A program made the translations under genes and the position numbers. Positions 32,703 through 36,977 of a stretch of 36,977 nucleotides of DNA are shown piece after piece. The notes below the pieces were generated by a model, which saw only the letters and a list, made by a program, of their open reading frames with translations, searched no databases and had not been told where the DNA came from. This stretch comes from Nitrospinota bacterium (GTDB lineage: Bacteria; Nitrospinota; Nitrospinia; Nitrospinales; VA-1): positions 1 through 36,977 of the forward strand of contig JAQCGX010000034.1 of assembly GCA_027619975.1 (NCBI GenBank). Direction: 5' to 3'. Position 1 is the first letter of the stretch. The number at the start of each line of letters is the position of its first letter.

Positions 32703-34076
32703 ATGCAATTATCCCGCACATCAAAACGTTTAAAAATGACGGCAACCCGTTTGCTACTGATTCTTCTCACATGCGCCTTGTTTACCGTCTCGTCGGCATC
32801 TGCGCGACCAGCAATGGATGCCGAGGGGCATTATCAAAAAGGAATCCGTTACAGTCAGGCTAAAAATTGGCAGGATGCCGCTGAGGAATTCCAAAAAGCC
32901 ATCGATTTGCAACAAAAATTTTCCCTCGCCCATGCCAACCTGGGGGTGGCGCTCAGCCAAATTGGAAAACACAAAGAAGCTCTTCTTGAATTCGATGCGG
33001 CGTTGCGACAGGGATACGATCATGCTTTTTTGCGATACAACCGTGGCTCTTCATTTGCCCGCCTGAAACTCCTCGAAGAAGCCGAAGCTGAGTTTAAGCT
33101 GGCTTTGGAGAAGGATTCAAGAATGTCGAAGGCACGGTATGATCTGGGAATTGTCTACATGATGCAGGCCCGGCTGGATAAGGCCCGAGAGCAGGCCAAC
33201 CTGCTCTATACGAAAAATGAGAAACTGGCCAAAAAATTATTCGATCAGATTCCTGCCGACTACACTGTCGTTTCGATGGATAACGGTGGCACACTCACCG
33301 GACGGGTGACGTTAACGGGCGCCAGACCCAGAGCCCGGTCGTTTCATTTGATTCATGCACCCAATATAGAATTCTGTTCGCGGATTTCGGATGGCAAAGG
33401 CCACCGTCTGCTTTGGGATTTCACCTTTTCCCCGGACGCAGGACTCAAGGACACGGTCATCGCCCTTCAGGGAGTCAAAAAAGGCAAACCGTTCACGACC
33501 AAAATGCAGACTTTCAACATCGATCGCTGCCATTCGGACCAATATGTGATCGGCATCCGTAACGGTGAAAATATTCTTTTGGAAAATAAAGATCCTATTC
33601 GCCATGAAATAGTGACTTATGAGATCAACAGCGACTCTTATGTGAAACAAAAATCCAATAAAGCCATTATCAAACAATCCAGCCAGGTCCGTTCGGCATT
33701 TGTCCATCAGGATACAGATGAGTTCCTCATCAAATGCAACCTCCACCCCTTTCTGCAGACTAGAGGCTTCATGGTCGACAATCCTTACTACACCATTTCC
33801 GACGCTGACGGTAATTTCAGGCTGAAAGATATTCCCCCCGGAACTTACGATGTTCTTGCCTGGCATCCTTTCATTCCCACAAAAAAGGGAACCGTTACCA
33901 TACAGGCCGGTGGCGAGTCACAATTAAATTTTGGATTCAATTCCGAGGAAATAAGACGGAAGCTCTATCACGACGATATCGAGGGGTACCGGTTTAACAC
34001 TTGGTTTGATAGTAAAGAAAAGTTTTACGGCGGGACGCGTGTGGATGATCCGGTGGAGGTTCTACAAAAGTTCTAG
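32703..34076 (+). CDS. exported TPR protein with cupredoxin-like and carboxypeptidase-regulatory-like domain
   Basis: The N-terminus is a signal peptide (LLLILLTCALFTVSSASA). Residues ~45-165 hold TPR units (AEGHYQKGIRYSQAKNWQDA; FSLAHANLGVALSQIGKHKE; AFLRYNRGSSFARLKLLEEA). Then comes a plastocyanin-like region with His301 (DPIRHEIV), Cys345 and His348 (KCNLHPFL), where related proteins have HPWM; the expected axial Met position is Leu351, with Met357 nearby. A carnitine/CarboxypepD-reg-like beta fold (ISDADGNFRLKDIPPGTYDV) follows. Likely periplasmic; copper binding is possible but the ligand set is altered. Start 32703 is chosen; ATG 32736 is also possible. Its TAG stop is part of the left CTAG of a MITE-like element. 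Confidence 0.75.
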   Translation: MQLSRTSKRLKMTATRLLLILLTCALFTVSSASARPAMDAEGHYQKGIRYSQAKNWQDAAEEFQKAIDLQQKFSLAHANLGVALSQIGKHKEALLEFDAALRQGYDHAFLRYNRGSSFARLKLLEEAEAEFKLALEKDSRMSKARYDLGIVYMMQARLDKAREQANLLYTKNEKLAKKLFDQIPADYTVVSMDNGGTLTGRVTLTGARPRARSFHLIHAPNIEFCSRISDGKGHRLLWDFTFSPDAGLKDTVIALQGVKKGKPFTTKMQTFNIDRCHSDQYVIGIRNGENILLENKDPIRHEIVTYEINSDSYVKQKSNKAIIKQSSQVRSAFVHQDTDEFLIKCNLHPFLQTRGFMVDNPYYTISDADGNFRLKDIPPGTYDVLAWHPFIPTKKGTVTIQAGGESQLNFGFNSEEIRRKLYHDDIEGYRFNTWFDSKEKFYGGTRVDDPVEVLQKF

Positions 34077-34310
34077 CAGGTTGCTGAAAAAGAGAAAAAT
34101 CCGTCAGCGGGTTAAGTTTTACAGGTTTTTGCTTTTAAGTGGCACAGCCTTTCCAGGCTGTGCGCACAGGCTGGAAAGGCGGAATTAAATTCCGCACTTC
34201 CGCATAGACTTTAAGGATAGGTCGCCTGTGCTACTGGTTTTCTTAAATTAACAGTAAACTTGAAATTAACATTTTAAGATCCCAAAAATAGTTTTTCAGC
34301 AACCTGCTAG
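34073..34310. mobile_element. MITE-like element with 19-bp terminal inverted repeats including CTAG
   Basis: CTAGCAGGTTGCTGAAAAA (34073-34091) and its exact reverse complement (34292-34310) frame a 238-bp element without an ORF. CTAG at both outer ends is a likely 4-bp target duplication, as seen for IS5- and IS1182-type transposons with similar TIRs (by recall). The TAG of the left CTAG is the stop codon of the TPR-cupredoxin gene, so insertion did not change that protein. The interior contains a dispersed repeat (34160-34235) and a 32-bp near-palindrome (34148-34179). It fills almost the whole gap to the SPOR gene's end at 34328. Confidence 0.75.
34160..34235 (-). repeat. dispersed 76-bp repeat, copy A
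   Basis: Read on the minus strand, this segment matches 36901-36976 at 68 of 76 positions. It contains the hairpin GCGGAAT-TAA-ATTCCGC (34179-34195) and the flank GGAAAGG. It lies inside the MITE-like element. Confidence 0.8.
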
Positions 34311-34327
34311 GCTGAGAGTGGGCCCTC

Positions 34328-35062
34328 TCACCCCGATTGTCGCTTGATAACCATGGCCTGAAGATTTTCTTCTCTCTGCACCCGTGCCGCAGCCACCTCC
34401 GCGCCCGCACGATCCAGATATCTGCCGAGATACACCCTGTACCAGGTGCCTTTGTTATCTGAAAGTTCGGTTTTGCCAATGAAAGACGCATACCCTTTTT
34501 TGGCCAGATCCCCTTTGAGTATTTCCGCGCGCTCCAACTGCCGGAAGGAGCTGACTTGCACGGCATAGGCCAGAAACGCGGACAGTTCCCTGTCCACCGT
34601 CCTTACGGTCTCGACTTTTATTGCCTCGGCAGGTTCCACTTTTGGAAAGATGGGGTTTGACTTGGGAATCTCAATCTGCTGGTCCGTTTTTTTGACTTCT
34701 CTCTTTTCGATGTGAATAGGGGGAGCGGCGATTATTTTTTCTGGTAGGACTTGTACCGCTACGGCGTTTACAGGCTGAGAGCGGTAATTTTTGTAAACCT
34801 CTCCATTCAAGCCGACCATTTTACTCATGGAAGGATCTTCCAGGACAGTAAAAAAACTGAAATTCTCATTTCCGTCGAGGGCCGCTTTTCTGAAATTTTT
34901 ACGGTCTGAGTTAAAATTCTTTGGCTTGACGGCGCTGATTTTTTTCTCAATCCGATGTACTTCGGGCGTAAAAAAAGGCAAAGGGTCCAAAGCATGGGTT
35001 CCTACCAAAGCGCCAGCTCCTGCAATACCCAAAATCAGAAAAATTAGAATTTTTGACTTCAT
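34328..35062 (-). CDS. SPOR-domain protein
   Basis: A short cytoplasmic start (MKSK) and one N-terminal membrane helix (ILIFLILGIAGAGALVG) lead to a ~130-residue Pro/Lys-rich periplasmic linker and a C-terminal SPOR domain (AYAVQVSSFRQLERAEILKG ... GTWYRVYLGRYLDRAGAEVA). SPOR domains bind glycan strands of peptidoglycan that lack stem peptides, often at division sites. 244 aa. It lies 91 nt after argS on the same strand, an arrangement often seen in deltaproteobacteria-like genomes, so it is probably cotranscribed with argS. Confidence 0.88.
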   Translation of the reverse strand: MKSKILIFLILGIAGAGALVGTHALDPLPFFTPEVHRIEKKISAVKPKNFNSDRKNFRKAALDGNENFSFFTVLEDPSMSKMVGLNGEVYKNYRSQPVNAVAVQVLPEKIIAAPPIHIEKREVKKTDQQIEIPKSNPIFPKVEPAEAIKVETVRTVDRELSAFLAYAVQVSSFRQLERAEILKGDLAKKGYASFIGKTELSDNKGTWYRVYLGRYLDRAGAEVAAARVQREENLQAMVIKRQSG

Positions 35063-35153
35063 ATTCTGTGTTTTGGCTCTGCGGTTTTCAATTGCACCCT
35101 ATCAAATCCAGGTTTGATAGAACCACGACTCTTGCCCCACGCTGGAATTCGGT

Positions 35154-36818
35154 TCACATTTTCTCCGGCGCCGAAATTCCCATTAATGCCAGCCCGTTGC
35201 GGATGGTGATTCGCAAACATAGCAGCAGATACAACCGCGCTAACGTTAACGGCTGGTTTTCCGTCACCACCCGATGCTTGTTGTAATAACCATGAAATAC
35301 GCCCACCAGATCGTGCAGGTAATGGGAGATCCGGTGCACCTCAAACGACAGTGCGCTTTTCTCCACGACTTCCGGAAAAGCCAGAATTTTCTTGATGAGC
35401 TGGATCTCTTCTTCCTCCTCCAAAGGGGACAGGTCTACATCCTTGGAACCGGGGACAGCAACCCCCTGACTCTCTGCTTTGAGAAATACATTACAAATGC
35501 GTGCATGTGCGTATTGAATATAAAAAACGGGATTCTCCGGCGTTTCCTTCTTGGCAAGTTCCAGATCGAAATCCAGGTGACTGTCGCAACTTCTTGACAG
35601 AAAAAAATACCGGGCCGCGTCCACCCCAACCTCGTCCACCACTTCCTTAAGAGTCACAAACTCTCCCGAGCGCGTGGACATGGAAACTTTTTCTGAACCC
35701 CGTTTCAGGGAAACAAACTGCACCAGAAGCGCCTTAAAGACGTCCCGGCCATAGCCCAGAGCCTCCATTACCGACTGTATGCGGGGTACATAGCCATGAT
35801 GGTCGGCGCCAAATAAATCGATCAGCTTATCAAACCCGCGCTGAACTTTATTCTGATGGTAGGCGATATCCGAGCAAAAATAGGTCTGATCGCCGTTTTG
35901 TTTGACGATCACCCGATCCTTGTCATCCTGAAACGCGGAGGACTTCAACCACACCGCGCCATCCTTTTCATAAACGAAGCCTTTTCCTTTCAGCCAGACC
36001 AACGCGTTGTCAACCGCATTATTATCGTACAGCGTCTTCTCACTGAACCATTGGTCGAATTCAACTCTAAAATCCTTGAGATCTGTTTTAATCCCCTCCA
36101 AAACCCAATTGGCTGCATAGTCTCTGAAGAAAGGTAGTGTTTCCTCTTCAGACGTTTCAAGGTACGCATCGCCCTTCTGGTCAATAATTTCCTGGGCAAT
36201 GTCGTTTATGTAGTCGCCCTGATAATGATCCTCGGGAAACTCCACCTTTTTATTTAGAATCTCTTGATAACGCAACCATGTCGAGCGGCCAAGAATATTC
36301 ATCTGGTTGCCCACGTCGTTGACATAGTATTCCGTCTTGAGATCATACCCCGCTTTCAAGAGAATTTTGCTCAGCGTATTCCCCACCGCCGCGCCACGAC
36401 CATGCCCCACATGCAAAGGCCCTGTCGGGTTGGCGCTCACATATTCCACAAGAACCTTTTCCCCATTCCCCACGGTGCAACTGCCAAAATCCTCGTCGGC
36501 TTCCGCAACCTTCAGCAACCGCTGAAGGAAAAAGGCAGGCGCCATCCTGATATTGATGAATCCCGGACCAGCCATCTCCACGTCCTCCACCTGCTCCGAA
36601 CCATTTTTCAGGTATCTTCCGATCACCTCGGCAATAACTTTTGGGTTCTTACGTTCCGGCTTGGCAAGAATCATTGCCAGGTTGGTCGAAAAATCACCCA
36701 TTTTGGAGTCTTTGGGTTTTTCAATGACGATCTCCGGCTCAACAGCCATTTCGAGTTCACCATTTTGCTTGGCGTGCGCCAGGGCATCACGCACTAATTG
36801 TTGAATGACGTGCTTCAT
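35154..36818 (-). CDS. argS: arginyl-tRNA synthetase
   Basis: ArgS charges tRNA-Arg, including the tRNA at 2409-2482. The N-terminal Add-1-type domain is followed by ANPTGPLHVGHGRGAAVGN (HIGH-like motif), then VNDVGNQMNILG, YFCSDIAYHQNKVQRGF and DLFGADHHGYVPRIQ; VSMSTRSGEFVTL stands at the KMSKS-like position (degenerate in this family). The C-terminal DALR anticodon domain ends LRITIRNGLALMGISAPEKM. 554 aa is typical, and the gene is complete. ATG 36818; AAGGAAA lies upstream at a long spacing. Confidence 0.97.
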   Translation of the reverse strand: MKHVIQQLVRDALAHAKQNGELEMAVEPEIVIEKPKDSKMGDFSTNLAMILAKPERKNPKVIAEVIGRYLKNGSEQVEDVEMAGPGFINIRMAPAFFLQRLLKVAEADEDFGSCTVGNGEKVLVEYVSANPTGPLHVGHGRGAAVGNTLSKILLKAGYDLKTEYYVNDVGNQMNILGRSTWLRYQEILNKKVEFPEDHYQGDYINDIAQEIIDQKGDAYLETSEEETLPFFRDYAANWVLEGIKTDLKDFRVEFDQWFSEKTLYDNNAVDNALVWLKGKGFVYEKDGAVWLKSSAFQDDKDRVIVKQNGDQTYFCSDIAYHQNKVQRGFDKLIDLFGADHHGYVPRIQSVMEALGYGRDVFKALLVQFVSLKRGSEKVSMSTRSGEFVTLKEVVDEVGVDAARYFFLSRSCDSHLDFDLELAKKETPENPVFYIQYAHARICNVFLKAESQGVAVPGSKDVDLSPLEEEEEIQLIKKILAFPEVVEKSALSFEVHRISHYLHDLVGVFHGYYNKHRVVTENQPLTLARLYLLLCLRITIRNGLALMGISAPEKM

Positions 36819-36977
36819 ACAAAAACAACTTTCCTTATGGGTATCTCTAAAAATTGACTAAATGCTCCTAATCGTCAACTTAAGGAGATGGCTTTGTTTT
36901 AGTGGAACAGGCGACCTGCCCTTAAAGGTTATACGGAAGTGCGGAATTTAATTCCGCCTTTCCAGCCTGTTCGCACG
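36819..36977. other. upstream region of argS, with a dispersed repeat at the window edge
   Basis: On the minus strand a TTGACG lies ~55 nt before argS, but its -10 partner is poor. 36901-36977 is covered by copy B of the dispersed repeat. No gene is visible. Confidence 0.4.
36901..36977 (+). repeat. dispersed 76-bp repeat, copy B (cut by window edge)
   Basis: Same sequence as the reverse complement of 34160-34235 (68 of 76 positions), with the hairpin GCGGAATTTAATTCCGC at 36941-36957. It may continue beyond the window. The MITE ends found around copy A are not seen to its left. Confidence 0.8.

Overview
The window reads as a chromosomal segment of a Gram-negative (diderm, LPS-bearing) bacterium of moderate GC content. 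LptD, the MotA/MotB stator and many periplasmic or outer-membrane-directed proteins support this. Gene content and style (a CO-dehydrogenase-beta/ACS-epsilon-like protein, argS next to a SPOR gene, scpA, rarA, TTG starts) fit Nitrospinota or a related former 'deltaproteobacterial' lineage. That placement is inference from recall; no marker gene was compared.

Layout. Positions 1-2400 are an AT-rich, gene-poor, decayed tract. It holds a Sel1-repeat fragment without a start, a doublet resembling IS21-family ends, a duplicated upstream region with a truncated signal-peptide ORF, a small hypothetical gene and a secreted collagen-like protein with a probable frameshift. It ends at a tRNA-Arg(CCT) gene (2409-2482, minus) whose 3' end faces this tract, as expected for a tRNA-associated island. 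From 2640 the core-like region starts: a PpiC-rhodanese fusion, a dipeptide/oligopeptide ABC ATPase pair (dppD/dppF-like), then a motility unit (motA, a motB with a very long N-terminal coiled coil, a PilZ protein, a hypothetical). After an MBL-fold/S24-like pair on the minus strand comes folC-lptD-pyrE, then a CdhB-like gene ending in a strong terminator.

At 16182-16875 a CheY-like gene is fused by an apparent deletion to the 3' part of a DUF115-type gene. A minus-strand block follows (HAD, rsmE, scpA, SGNH hydrolase), then a DUF2284 protein, a saccharopine-dehydrogenase-like enzyme, a hypothetical, YdcF-like and VanZ-like membrane proteins, and a minus-strand unit ABC-2 permease - rarA - LRR protein - serB. 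The last part carries a Sel1-like lipoprotein, a PNPOx-family protein, a tandem hairpin repeat, a YheT-like hydrolase, a TPR-cupredoxin protein, a MITE-like element inserted exactly at that gene's stop codon, and argS with a SPOR-domain gene.

How genes work together: MotA/MotB form the proton-driven stator and the overlapping PilZ gene suggests c-di-GMP control of it. FolC, PyrE, SerB, RsmE, ScpA, RarA and ArgS are housekeeping. LptD places LPS in the outer membrane. I did not find a complete novel defence or metabolic system. The most interesting signals are the MITE at a stop codon, a dispersed inverted repeat pair (34160-34235 and 36901-36976), hairpin repeats with compensatory changes (31286-31490), the receiver/DUF115 fusion, and several enzymes with substituted catalytic or ligand residues.
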